Counted from the stretch's first letter, positions 7,487 through 13,912 are shown. The stretch: DNA of 14,435 bases from an uncultured Rothia sp. (GCF_937976295.1 NZ_CALJRY010000333.1:1-14435); one strand, 5' to 3'. Notes: generated by a model from the sequence alone, not told the origin. Numbers and translations are program-made.

Positions 7487-7796
7487 GGTGGAAAATCTTT
7501 TCTGTGTAAGTCCGGAATTCTATGTGACCCGGGCAATATGTGTTTAAGTCTATACCCTTATGGGTGCATATGTATACATGAATGTGTTTGTATTACGGAT
7601 GGTTACTTTATGTGTAGTGCATGAAAAACCATTTCGATTTTTTCGTATGCACCACATCCGAATCTCACAAACCCCCACATACCGGGCTAGATGCGCCCCG
7701 CGCCCCCAACGCGATAGAGTGGAACCACAACTATGCCCACCCGGCACCTCGCCGTGCCGATCGGCTCATTTTTAATCATTTCAAAGGAGAACCCCC
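7487..7796. other. divergent intergenic region between transporter and rhodanese
   Basis: No gene or structural RNA is seen in these 310 bp. The left two thirds are AT-rich and contain the perfect 10-bp palindrome ATGTATACAT (7570-7579), several TATA-like hexamers on the minus strand that could serve the transporter (for example TATAGA or TAGAAT), and a larger dyad at 7612-7657. The right third is GC-rich and leads into the rhodanese ribosome site AAAGGAG (7784-7790). Confidence 0.6.
7612..7657. promoter_or_regulatory. imperfect dyad in the divergent promoter region
   Basis: GTGCATGAAAAA (from 7617) pairs with TTTTTTCGTATGCAC (to 7652) with a 2-base bulge, and TGT (7613-7615) pairs with ACA (7654-7656) beyond one mismatch. 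It lies between two divergent genes, so an operator shared by both is possible. The symmetry is imperfect and the assignment is tentative. Confidence 0.35.
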
Positions 7797-8129
7797 ATGA
7801 CCGCTGCACCCCAGGTCGACCCCCACGATGTTCCCGCAGGCGCAACCATCATCGACGTGCGTGAAGACTACGAGTGGGAGGGTGGCCACGCGACCGGCGC
7901 TAAGCACATCACCCTCGGCACCCTCGCTGAGCGTCTGGCTGAGCTGCCCGCACCCGGTGAAGACTTCTACGTCATCTGCCACGGTGGCGGCCGTTCGAAC
8001 CGCGCGGCAACCTTCCTGCGCGAACACGGCTACGCCGCACACAACATTGCTGGCGGCACCAGCGCATGGTTCGCAGCCGGCCTGCCGATGACCAGCGAAA
8101 ACGGCGAAGCACCCGCAGTCGTTCACTAA
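7797..8129 (+). CDS. single-domain rhodanese-like sulfurtransferase
   Basis: The cytoplasmic 110-residue protein consists of one rhodanese domain. IIDVREDYEWEGGHATGAKHI (about 18-38) is the typical entry strand with D-V-R-E and the G-H segment. The catalytic loop CHGGGRSNR begins at Cys61, the residue that carries the persulfide; the six-residue loop is of the sulfurtransferase rather than Cdc25 phosphatase type. AAHNIAGGTSAWFAAGLP (about 81-98) is the family's closing G-G-x-x-x-W element. AAAGGAG sits 6 bases before ATG 7797. The sulfur donor and acceptor cannot be read from sequence. It is followed after 38 bp by pabB, which appears to have its own promoter, so functional linkage is uncertain. 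Confidence 0.9.
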   Translation: MTAAPQVDPHDVPAGATIIDVREDYEWEGGHATGAKHITLGTLAERLAELPAPGEDFYVICHGGGRSNRAATFLREHGYAAHNIAGGTSAWFAAGLPMTSENGEAPAVVH

Positions 8130-8147
8130 ACCTCCAGTTCGTCTGCA

Positions 8148-8169
8148 CGCCATACAATCGCCATACAAT
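8148..8169 (+). promoter_or_regulatory. tandem 11-bp repeat forming the pabB -10 and start region
   Basis: CGCCATACAAT is repeated exactly, 8148-8158 and 8159-8169. The first copy supplies a TACAAT -10 hexamer (8153-8158) fitting the actinobacterial TAnnnT pattern. The second runs into the pabB ATG at 8168. A transcript starting near 8165-8168 would be leaderless, consistent with the absence of a Shine-Dalgarno sequence. No convincing -35 is seen. Confidence 0.5.
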
Positions 8170-9748
8170 GGAGTCCGTGACTGAAACTTCCGCGGACCGT
8201 ATTTTTTCTACCCCGAGCGCTCCCGCTTCTGCGTCCCCGCATGCCCTGCCGAGTATTCTGCAGAGCATCCCGTGGGATGCGCAGACGCGGGAGCTTATCG
8301 TGCGCCCGCTTCCTTTCGCGGTGAACTGCGAGGACGCGTACCCGCTGCTGACCGGTGGCGCCGAGTATTCCTTCTGGCTGGATTCGGCGCGTGAAGAGTC
8401 GCCCATGTCGGTTGCCTCGTATGTGGGTGTGGTTCCGGCGCAGCTGTCGCCTCTGCGCGTGGATTCGGCGCGTGCGGCGGCTGAATCCGGCGCGGAAGAC
8501 CCCTTCGCTCAGCTGGAGGCGGCGCTCGCCTGCGCACCGCGCGTGCACCCGGATGCCGCGGCGGCATCCGGTCTGCCTGCGGGTTTGCGCGGCGGTTACG
8601 TGGGCTATTTCGGCTATGAGGCGCGTGCCGCCATGGGCTTGGAGCATGGCCACCCGGTGCCGGGCTACCTGCCGGCGCATGAGGCGCCGACCCCGGATTC
8701 TCTGTGGTTGCCGGCGGTCCGCTACCTGGTGCATGAGCATGCCCGCCCGGGTTGTGCGGCGCGTAGCTGGCTGGTGGGCGACGAGCCGTGGTGTGAGGCG
8801 GCGGAGCGGCTGCTGAGTGCGGTGCAGAATGTGGCGGGGGAGGGCGCCTCCGAAAATACTCCCCAAAATACCCCCGGCAACGCCCCTGAGCTGACCGAGC
8901 TTCTGCTCTTCCCGGCACCCGCCGCGGAAGCCTACATGGACGCCGTTCGCGCTAGTCAGCACGAAATCTACGAGGGTAACAGCTACGAGGTGTGCCTGAC
9001 CGCGCAGACGAACGCGCGCATCCAGAATCCGAGCCCGGAGCTTTTCTTTGAGCTGTACCGCCGCCAGCGCGCCCACAATTCGGCGCCGTATGCGGCGTAT
9101 CTGCGGTGCGGTGATTTTTCGGTGCTTTCTTCCTCGCCGGAGCGTTTTTTGAGTGTGGATACGCACCGCAACGCGCAAACCAAGCCGATTAAGGGCACGA
9201 TTGCTCGCGGCGCCACCCCGGAGGAAGACGGGGCAGCAGCAGCCTGGTTGCGTAGCGACCCAAAGACCCGCGCCGAGAACCTCATGATTGTGGATCTGCT
9301 GCGTAATGACCTGTCCACGGTGTCTGATCCGGCGTCCGTGCGCGTGCCCGTGCTTATGGGCGTGGAGAGCTATTCGACGGTGCATCAGCTGGTGTCTACG
9401 GTCAGTTCGCGTCTGCGTGAGGGAATTTCTGCGGTGACCGCCGCGCGGGCGTGCTTCCCGGGTGGTTCGATGACGGGTGCGCCGAAGCCTTCGACCATGC
9501 AGATTATTGAGGGTCTGGAGGGTCGCGCTCGCGGCGTGTATTCGGGTACTTTGGGCTTTGTTTCGGCGGATGGTTCGGCGAACCTGTCGATTGTGATTCG
9601 CACGCTTGTGGCGCACGATGACGGCGCGGTGACTCTTGCCGCCGGTGGTGCGGTGGTTGCCGATTCGGATCCTGCCGCCGAGTATGAGGAGATGCTGACG
9701 AAGCTGCGCGCCGCGTTGCCGCCGTCGGTGGGTCGCGTGGTGGAATAA
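8168..9748 (+). CDS. pabB: aminodeoxychorismate synthase component I
   Basis: The 526-residue chorismate-utilising enzyme is expected to convert chorismate and ammonia to 4-amino-4-deoxychorismate for folate synthesis, with a PabA-type glutaminase. The N-terminal domain shows GGYVGYFGYEARAAMG. The chorismate-binding domain has NSYEVCLTAQTN, SSSPERFLSVD, NLMIVDLLRNDL, GGSMTGAPKPSTMQIIEGLE and VYSGTLGF. The diagnostic element is P-I-K-G-T with Lys342: ADC synthases carry this lysine where anthranilate synthase TrpE has P-I-A-G-T, so I prefer PabB over TrpE. I chose ATG 8168; an upstream in-frame ATG at 8066 lies inside the rhodanese gene. There is no ribosome site before 8168, but a -10 hexamer lies 10 bp upstream, so translation may be leaderless; GTG 8177 with GGAG before it is an alternative. 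No pabA or pabC lies nearby. Confidence 0.9.
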   Translation: MESVTETSADRIFSTPSAPASASPHALPSILQSIPWDAQTRELIVRPLPFAVNCEDAYPLLTGGAEYSFWLDSAREESPMSVASYVGVVPAQLSPLRVDSARAAAESGAEDPFAQLEAALACAPRVHPDAAAASGLPAGLRGGYVGYFGYEARAAMGLEHGHPVPGYLPAHEAPTPDSLWLPAVRYLVHEHARPGCAARSWLVGDEPWCEAAERLLSAVQNVAGEGASENTPQNTPGNAPELTELLLFPAPAAEAYMDAVRASQHEIYEGNSYEVCLTAQTNARIQNPSPELFFELYRRQRAHNSAPYAAYLRCGDFSVLSSSPERFLSVDTHRNAQTKPIKGTIARGATPEEDGAAAAWLRSDPKTRAENLMIVDLLRNDLSTVSDPASVRVPVLMGVESYSTVHQLVSTVSSRLREGISAVTAARACFPGGSMTGAPKPSTMQIIEGLEGRARGVYSGTLGFVSADGSANLSIVIRTLVAHDDGAVTLAAGGAVVADSDPAAEYEEMLTKLRAALPPSVGRVVE

Positions 9749-9801
9749 CCTAGCGCTGGAATAGCACAGGGAATAGCCTGCGCCGCCTGCACGTGAGCCG
9801 C

Positions 9802-9807
9802 TACACT
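9802..9807 (+). promoter_or_regulatory. pyrE -10 hexamer, leaderless start
   Basis: TACACT fits TAnnnT and ends 7 bp before the ATG at 9814, so transcription would start at or next to the A of the start codon. There is no Shine-Dalgarno sequence before pyrE, which agrees with a leaderless mRNA. The -35 region is not recognisable. Confidence 0.5.
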
Positions 9808-9813
9808 TGAACT

Positions 9814-10395
9814 ATGACTAAGCTTTCTGAAAACCTCCCCATTGAAGAAGCCCGTGAACGCCTGCGCCAGCTGATTATTGAGCTGGCTGTGGTGCGCGGG
9901 CACGTGGTCCTCGCCTCCGGCAAGGAAGCCGACTACTACGTTGACCTGCGCCGCATCACCCTGCACCACGAGGCTTCTCGCCTGGTCGGTCAGGTCATGC
10001 TGGACCTGCTGGATAAGAACGGCATCGAGTTTGAGGCTGCTGGCGGCCTGACCATGGGTGCTGACCCGGTGGGTACCGCGATTATGCGTGCCGCTGGTGA
10101 TCAGGACCGTGCGATTGACGCGTTTGTGGTGCGTAAGGCTCAGAAGTCTTACGGCATGGGCCGTCAGGTGGAGGGCCCGAGCGTTGAGGGTCGCCGCGTG
10201 GTTGCTGTTGAGGACACTTCCACGACCGGTGGTTCTGCGCTGACTGCTGTTGAGGCGCTGCGTAAGGCTGGCGCTGAGGTTGTGGCGGTTGCTGTGATTG
10301 TTGACCGTGCGACCGGCGCTAAGGAGCATGTGGAAGAGGTTGCGGGCGTTCCGTGCCTGTACGCGTACTCGAAGGATGAGCTGGGCCTGGACTAG
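9814..10395 (+). CDS. pyrE: orotate phosphoribosyltransferase
   Basis: The 193-residue cytoplasmic enzyme condenses orotate with PRPP to give orotidine 5'-phosphate, the penultimate step of UMP synthesis. Family features are SGKEADYYVDLRR (about 35-47), GGLTMGADPVGTAI (77-90), the flexible catalytic loop RKAQKSYGMGRQVEG (107-121) with lysines, and the PRPP-binding motif VVAVEDTSTTGGSA at 129-142. Length is normal. The gene lies 65 bp after pabB with its own probable promoter and ends before a good terminator, so it seems to be monocistronic and away from the other pyr genes, which are not in this window. No PyrR-type attenuator can exist if the transcript is leaderless. Confidence 0.95.
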   Translation: MTKLSENLPIEEARERLRQLIIELAVVRGHVVLASGKEADYYVDLRRITLHHEASRLVGQVMLDLLDKNGIEFEAAGGLTMGADPVGTAIMRAAGDQDRAIDAFVVRKAQKSYGMGRQVEGPSVEGRRVVAVEDTSTTGGSALTAVEALRKAGAEVVAVAVIVDRATGAKEHVEEVAGVPCLYAYSKDELGLD

Positions 10396-10457
10396 TCTCT
10401 ACTAGGCTGGATTCTTAGGATCTCGTGATTTTTTAGACGTTCCGCTGCGGCGGGTGA

Positions 10458-10502
10458 ACCCGTGCCGCTGGCTACTGTGTGTGGCTGGTGGTGCGGGTTT
10501 TT
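10458..10502 (+). terminator. intrinsic terminator after pyrE
   Basis: ACCCGTGCCGCTGGC (10458-10472) pairs with GCTGGTGGTGCGGGT (10484-10498) over 15 positions, five of them G-U wobbles, around an 11-base loop. The stem is followed directly by TTTT (10499-10502). It lies 62 bp after the pyrE stop. Confidence 0.7.
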
Positions 10503-10507
10503 GTCTG

Positions 10508-10513
10508 TAAGAT
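10508..10513 (+). promoter_or_regulatory. candidate -10 hexamer of the TrmH-family gene
   Basis: TAAGAT fits TAnnnT and follows the pyrE terminator by six bases. Transcription would begin near 10520, giving a leader of about 45 bases before ATG 10565. The same start would make the in-frame GTG at 10520 a possible leaderless start. Confidence 0.4.
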
Positions 10514-10564
10514 GGCTCTGTGGGCGCCGGTGTGGCGCTGGTTGTTGGCGTGAAGGTGGTTGTG

Positions 10565-11266
10565 ATGGTTGAGAATCGTGAGGCGGCTGAGGCTGTGCCT
10601 GCTGAGGCGGCTGTAGCTGAGGTTGTTGAGGGTACTGAGCAGGGTACTGCCCGTTTTGAGGTGGGTGTGGGCCCGTGGGAGGGCCCGTGGCCTGAGGGTG
10701 ACCATTGGGATGAGGAGCTGCTGCGTGAGGGCGACCGCCGTAACGTGGTGGATAAGTACCGTTACTGGTCGATGGACGCGATTATTGCTGATTTGGATAC
10801 GCGCCGCCATGATTTTCATGTGGCGATTGAGAATTGGCAGCATGACCTAAATATTGGCACGGTGGTGCGTACTGCGAATGCGATGTTGGCGAAGGAGGTC
10901 CATATTATTGGGCGTCGCCGCTGGAATCGTCGTGGTGCGATGGTGACGGATCGTTATCAGCATGTGCGTCATCATCCGACGATTGAGGATTTTGTGGCGT
11001 GGGCGCAGGCTGAGGGTCTGGAGATTATTGGTATTGATATTTTTCCGGATTCGGTGCCCCTGGAGACGTATGACCTGCCGAAGAAGTGTGTGCTGGTTTT
11101 TGGTCAGGAGGGCCCGGGCTTGTCGGAGGAGTTGCATGCGGCGGCTAGGGATACTCTGTCGATTGAGCAGTTTGGGTCGACGCGTTCGATGAATGCGGCG
11201 ACGGCTGCGGGTATTGCGATGCATGCGTGGGTTCGCCGCCATGTGTTTGGCCAGATTCCGTCGTAG
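10565..11266 (+). CDS. TrmH-family (SPOUT) RNA 2'-O-ribose methyltransferase
   Basis: This is a cytosolic S-adenosylmethionine-dependent methyltransferase of tRNA or rRNA ribose; the exact nucleotide is not readable from sequence. The three SPOUT motifs are visible in the 233-residue protein: NIGTVVRTANAM (96-107), LVFGQEGPGLS (177-187) and LSIEQFGSTRSMNAATAAG (about 198-216), which form the trefoil-knot cofactor site and dimer interface. Residues 1-60 are an Ala/Glu/Val-rich extension ahead of the domain. I chose ATG 10565 because AAGGTGG ends 5 bases upstream; GTG 10520 would add 15 hydrophobic residues that look unnatural for a soluble enzyme. Codons here end in T or G more often than in the C-rich rhodanese gene. 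It is a single gene between two intrinsic terminators. Confidence 0.88.
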   Translation: MVENREAAEAVPAEAAVAEVVEGTEQGTARFEVGVGPWEGPWPEGDHWDEELLREGDRRNVVDKYRYWSMDAIIADLDTRRHDFHVAIENWQHDLNIGTVVRTANAMLAKEVHIIGRRRWNRRGAMVTDRYQHVRHHPTIEDFVAWAQAEGLEIIGIDIFPDSVPLETYDLPKKCVLVFGQEGPGLSEELHAAARDTLSIEQFGSTRSMNAATAAGIAMHAWVRRHVFGQIPS

Positions 11267-11290
11267 CCTGGCGGCTGTTTATGAGGTGTT

Positions 11291-11331
11291 TAAAGGTTCC
11301 GATGCGTTGTGTGCGCGTCGGAACCTTTTTT
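11291..11331 (+). terminator. intrinsic terminator after the TrmH-family gene
   Basis: AAAGGTTCCGATGCG (11292-11306) pairs with CGCGTCGGAACCTTT (11314-11328) with a single G-U wobble around a 7-base loop, followed by TTT for a six-T run (11326-11331). It lies 25 bp after the stop and is a textbook terminator. Confidence 0.92.
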
Positions 11332-11531
11332 ATTGGAGCTTTTTATTGGGGTATTGGGTGATTTTTTGTTAGAGTGGGGTGTTGAGTTTTTCACATGAAT
11401 ATGGGTACCCACGGGGTTTGATGCGTTGTTTGTGGTGGGGTTGTGTGATGTTATCTGGATTTTTTGTCTTGTAAATGTAGTAAATAATATTTGAATATAT
11501 CTAAAGCGGGTAAAGCACATATTATCACATA

Positions 11532-11547
11532 AGTGATTTAGGTCACT
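11532..11547. promoter_or_regulatory. CRP/GlxR-type operator
   Basis: AGTGA-N6-TCACT is a palindrome matching the CRP/GlxR consensus TGTGA-N6-TCACA except for the two outermost bases. Its centre (11539.5) is about 41.5 bp before the start predicted from the -10 candidate TAGTGT at 11569-11574, the spacing of a class II CRP-activated promoter. The regulator gene is not in the window. Confidence 0.5.
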
Positions 11548-11677
11548 AAATAAATTGCCTAGGTGTGTTAGTGTTAATTCAAGTCACAGGGAATATGAGA
11601 ATCGCACTCTCAATTTCAGTTTGGGGCATGCGAGATTTCCTGGCTTCGGCTCGCTAATGGTTGCGGGTTGTGGATAT

Positions 11678-11701
11678 GAATGACCGCGGCGTCATTCTTT
11701 T
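11678..11701 (+). promoter_or_regulatory. hairpin with T tail immediately before the ribosome site
   Basis: GAATGAC (11678-11684) and GTCATTC (11691-11697) pair around CGCGGC and are followed by TTTT, then by the ribosome site AAAGGAGA (11703-11710). A 7-bp stem is short for a terminator, so either attenuation or shielding of the ribosome site is possible. Confidence 0.35.
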
Positions 11702-11715
11702 GAAAGGAGATTCTG

Positions 11716-12072
11716 ATGAGGATCTTTAATAAGTCTCTTGCTGTTGCTGCCTGTGTGGCTGCGGTGACTTTCGGGGCGGTAGCACCTCCGGCACATGCGG
11801 GTGTTACTTTCTATTCGGATGCAAATTTCCTTGGGGCCAGTATGGAAACTGAAGGGACGAAACATTTGGATTGGATGAGTGACCGTGCATCTTCATTGCA
11901 TTCTGGTGGGTGTCGGTGGCACTATTACGAAGACATTAATCACAGGGGTCGAAATTTTGAATCTTCTTCCGACCTCAACTATCTGCGGGGTCTAAGCCAT
12001 GCGGATCTCCATTGGGGCGAGACTTGGGATGATCGTATTAGTTCTGTTCACAAGGTAAAGTGCCGCTGGTAA
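11716..12072 (+). CDS. secreted beta/gamma-crystallin-like (I36 inhibitor-like) protein
   Basis: The 118-residue precursor has a Sec signal peptide: a charged start, a hydrophobic core at about 8-23 and cleavage after A-H-A at residue 28. The mature part of about 90 residues contains two Greek-key-like repeats, FYSDANFLG (about 32-40) and YYEDINHRGRNFESSSD (about 70-86), each with the aromatic-x-D-x-N spacing of beta/gamma-crystallins, so it is one complete crystallin domain. Such small secreted actinobacterial proteins are often annotated as peptidase inhibitor family I36 (SMI-like), and some bind calcium. Cys66 and Cys116, each followed by Arg-Trp, close the two repeats and may form a disulfide. 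AAAGGAGA lies six bases before ATG 11716. It is the first gene of a same-direction set with two lipoproteins. Inhibitor function is an inference only. Confidence 0.8.
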   Translation: MRIFNKSLAVAACVAAVTFGAVAPPAHAGVTFYSDANFLGASMETEGTKHLDWMSDRASSLHSGGCRWHYYEDINHRGRNFESSSDLNYLRGLSHADLHWGETWDDRISSVHKVKCRW

Positions 12073-12079
12073 TTGTGAT

Positions 12080-12108
12080 GGAGGAGCCCAATGTTTGTGG
12101 GCTCCTCC
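12080..12108 (+). terminator. hairpin between crystallin-like gene and first lipoprotein
   Basis: GGAGGAGCCCA (12080-12090) and TGGGCTCCTCC (12098-12108) form a perfect 11-bp stem with loop atgtttg, 7 bases after the stop. The tail TGACTTTCCC is only weakly U-rich, so it may act as a partial terminator or mRNA stabiliser that sets unequal expression of the secreted protein and the downstream lipoproteins. Confidence 0.6.
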
Positions 12109-12139
12109 TGACTTTCCCGTTTGAAAGGAGTCGGTAACA

Positions 12140-12955
12140 ATGAAGAAATCTGCTGCTCTGTTCGCCTGCTTTGCTTTAGCTTTAAGTTCCTGTGCCGCTG
12201 CGCCTAAAGATACTAGCCTCAAAGCCCAGCTGGATTTTGAAAATAACTATATTACTCTTCCGCTCGACGAATATGACATGAGTGACCAGGCCGAAGATAT
12301 AACGGGTAGGGCGTATTTGTTGATTCTTAAAGAGTGCTATGCGAAAAAGGGATACGATTTTGAAATTCTAGAAAACGGCTGGGTTTCTGGCAACGCCTCC
12401 CAGTACGGCTCCTGGAACGTGAAGCATGCGGCGAATCATTTTACGTCCAGCAAAGTCAGAGATGAGCAGGAAAGGATTTATGAGAGCATCCCTGAAGACG
12501 TCAGGGCCAGCTGCCGCGAAGAGCATCGGGAAGAACTGGATATGCTCTATTTTGATGAGGATGATGAGAAAAAGTACCGCCCTGTCGGTCGTATCCGTGG
12601 CGAAGCGTACCAGCGTGCGCAGGGTGACCCTGAATGGAAGAAAGCCCGCTCAGATTGGTGGGACTGTCAGCGTCAGGAAGGGTTGACGCCTCGCACCGGG
12701 GACGGTGAATGGTCGAGCAAAGAAACGGCCAATCTGAATGCTGATGATCCCAAAGTGTTGGAGGAGGTTATCCGCCTGGCGATCATTGAAGCTCAATGTA
12801 GTGAGAAGGTGAGGTTGGCTCAGCGTTTGGGTGATCTTGAGGCGTCCTATCAGGGTCCTTTGATTGAGAAGAATCAGGCGTTGCTGAATGAATTGAAGGC
12901 CGATCGTGACGCGAGGATAGCGAAGGCGCGCGAAATTATCGCCACCCGCCAGTAG
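12140..12955 (+). CDS. lipoprotein of unrecognised family, paralogue 1
   Basis: The 271-residue protein has a lipoprotein signal: K2-K3, hydrophobic core, lipobox L-S-S-C with lipidated Cys18. It would be anchored to the outer face of the membrane. Four further cysteines (66, 125, 176, 220) are all kept in the downstream paralogue and probably form two disulfides. Conserved landmarks are LPLDEY (40-45), YGSWNV (89-94), the block EWKKARSDWWDCQRQEGLTP (165-184), IEAQC (216-220), and a charged helical C-terminus (about 222-271, EASYQGPLIEKNQA...). The W-x-C-then-Gly followed later by acidic-x-C resembles a layout I recall from many uncharacterised actinobacterial lipoproteins. AAAGGAG precedes ATG 12140. 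Codon usage is less GC-rich than in the housekeeping genes. No function can be assigned. Confidence 0.85.
   Translation: MKKSAALFACFALALSSCAAAPKDTSLKAQLDFENNYITLPLDEYDMSDQAEDITGRAYLLILKECYAKKGYDFEILENGWVSGNASQYGSWNVKHAANHFTSSKVRDEQERIYESIPEDVRASCREEHREELDMLYFDEDDEKKYRPVGRIRGEAYQRAQGDPEWKKARSDWWDCQRQEGLTPRTGDGEWSSKETANLNADDPKVLEEVIRLAIIEAQCSEKVRLAQRLGDLEASYQGPLIEKNQALLNELKADRDARIAKAREIIATRQ
12816..12955 (+). repeat. 3' segment duplicated in the two lipoprotein genes
   Basis: This 140-bp end of paralogue 1 corresponds base for base, at an offset of exactly 900, to 13716-13855 in paralogue 2. Bases 12816-12880 match 13716-13780 with 5 differences in 65, and 12920-12955 match 13820-13855 with 2 differences in 36. 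The middle portion is more divergent. DNA identity is far lower in the preceding 600 bp. Confidence 0.85.
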
Positions 12956-13042
12956 GTATCAGCGGCAAGCAGATAGGAGCCCTTGGGATAATTGGGGTAA
13001 CTCCGTTTAACGCTACAACGAGGTATGGAGGAGGAAAAGCCT

Positions 13043-13855
13043 ATGCGTAAGGCTCTCTCTGCGGTAGCAGTATTCTGCCTGCTGGGGGCGTGCGTATCCT
13101 GCTCCAACAGTGCCGAGCGGGACACCTCACGAAAAGCTGTTCTCGACTATTCAAAGAACTACGTACACCTTCCACTGGACGAGTATGCCTTTGACGAACT
13201 CACACTCCGTACGGTGAGCACGGCGTGGCACACGCTCATGTCCGAATGCTACGCGCACCACGGGCAGTCCTACGCTGTGCCCTCAGTAGACACCCCGCAA
13301 CCGGGAGGCCTATACGGCAGCTGGAACGTTGAGTACGCCAAAAAGTACGGGTACTCCCAGAAGGAATCCCGAGGCTCAGAAGATTCAGCAGTGGACGACA
13401 TCAACACCCGGTGCCAAGAAGAGGTGAAAACCGTATTCTCTGATGTTGAACTTGATCAAAAAGAATACCGGTTTGTAGGAGAGCTCAACTCACAGGCATA
13501 CACCTACGCCTCCCAAACCGATGAGTGGAAAAATATTCGCTCAGAATGGTGGACCTGCCTGCGTGAACGCGGGCTAACCCCCAGGGAGGGAGAGAGCGAC
13601 TGGTTGTCCGAAGAAAGCGCACATCTCATGACCTCCTCCCATGGCAACGAAGAGGCTAAGCCGGAGGAAATTCGCCTCGCAACGATTGAAGCGGAGTGTA
13701 ACCAGAAGGTTGGTATGGCTCAGCGTCTGGGTGATATTGAGGCGTCCTATCAGGGGCCTCTAATTGAGAAGAATCAGGCGAAGCTTAACCAGTTGAAAGA
13801 GGAGAAAGAAAAGCGTGTGGCGAGGGCGCGCGAAATTATCGCCACCCACCAGTAG
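13043..13855 (+). CDS. lipoprotein of unrecognised family, paralogue 2
   Basis: The 270-residue paralogue of the preceding gene is aligned along its whole length, lying 87 bp downstream. I chose ATG 13043, preceded by GGAGGAGG; the in-frame ATG at 13025 would merely translate that ribosome site. The signal is MRKALSAVAVFCLLGAC with lipobox L-G-A-C (Cys17). Cysteines 69, 124, 172 and 219 match the four of paralogue 1. Shared landmarks are LPLDEY (43-48), YGSWNV (91-96), EWKNIRSEWWTCLRERGLTP (161-180) and IEAEC (215-219). Protein identity is low to moderate in the first three quarters and very high in the last 50 residues; DNA there is nearly identical to paralogue 1, whereas upstream codons are much more C-ending. 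A TAnnnT-like hexamer, GATAAT (12987-12992), in the gap might give it its own promoter. Function unknown. Confidence 0.85.
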   Translation: MRKALSAVAVFCLLGACVSCSNSAERDTSRKAVLDYSKNYVHLPLDEYAFDELTLRTVSTAWHTLMSECYAHHGQSYAVPSVDTPQPGGLYGSWNVEYAKKYGYSQKESRGSEDSAVDDINTRCQEEVKTVFSDVELDQKEYRFVGELNSQAYTYASQTDEWKNIRSEWWTCLRERGLTPREGESDWLSEESAHLMTSSHGNEEAKPEEIRLATIEAECNQKVGMAQRLGDIEASYQGPLIEKNQAKLNQLKEEKEKRVARAREIIATHQ

Positions 13856-13912
13856 CCACACCCGACTAAGGGCAGAACGGGCGAACCAGCCGCAGAATGC
13901 TCACAAGTTGCC

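Larger units (their letters stand above)
11332..11715 (+). promoter_or_regulatory. AT-rich promoter and leader region of the exported-protein island
   Basis: These 384 bases contain no plausible gene. Base composition drops to clearly AT-rich around 11440-11580. A CRP/GlxR-type palindrome is at 11532-11547 and a TAGTGT -10 candidate at 11569-11574, predicting a start near 11581 and a leader of about 135 bases. Three hairpins follow in order: TGAGA/TCTCA (11596-11612), GCGAG/CTCGC (11630-11654) and GAATGAC/GTCATTC (11678-11697). I do not recognise a known riboswitch. Confidence 0.45.

Noticed and set aside
8126..9616. Long minus-strand open frame opposite pabB
   Set aside because: It is an Arg/His-rich translation without motifs lying on the complement of an unmistakable chorismate enzyme; a codon-bias shadow.
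8168..9748. Reading as anthranilate synthase component I (TrpE)
   Set aside because: The motif is P-I-K-G-T with the ADC-synthase lysine rather than P-I-A-G-T, and no trp genes are adjacent.
11581..11715. Known riboswitch, such as the c-di-AMP ydaO type that precedes secreted proteins in actinobacteria
   Set aside because: I could not find the conserved ydaO core or the core of other common riboswitches in the leader; only generic hairpins are visible.
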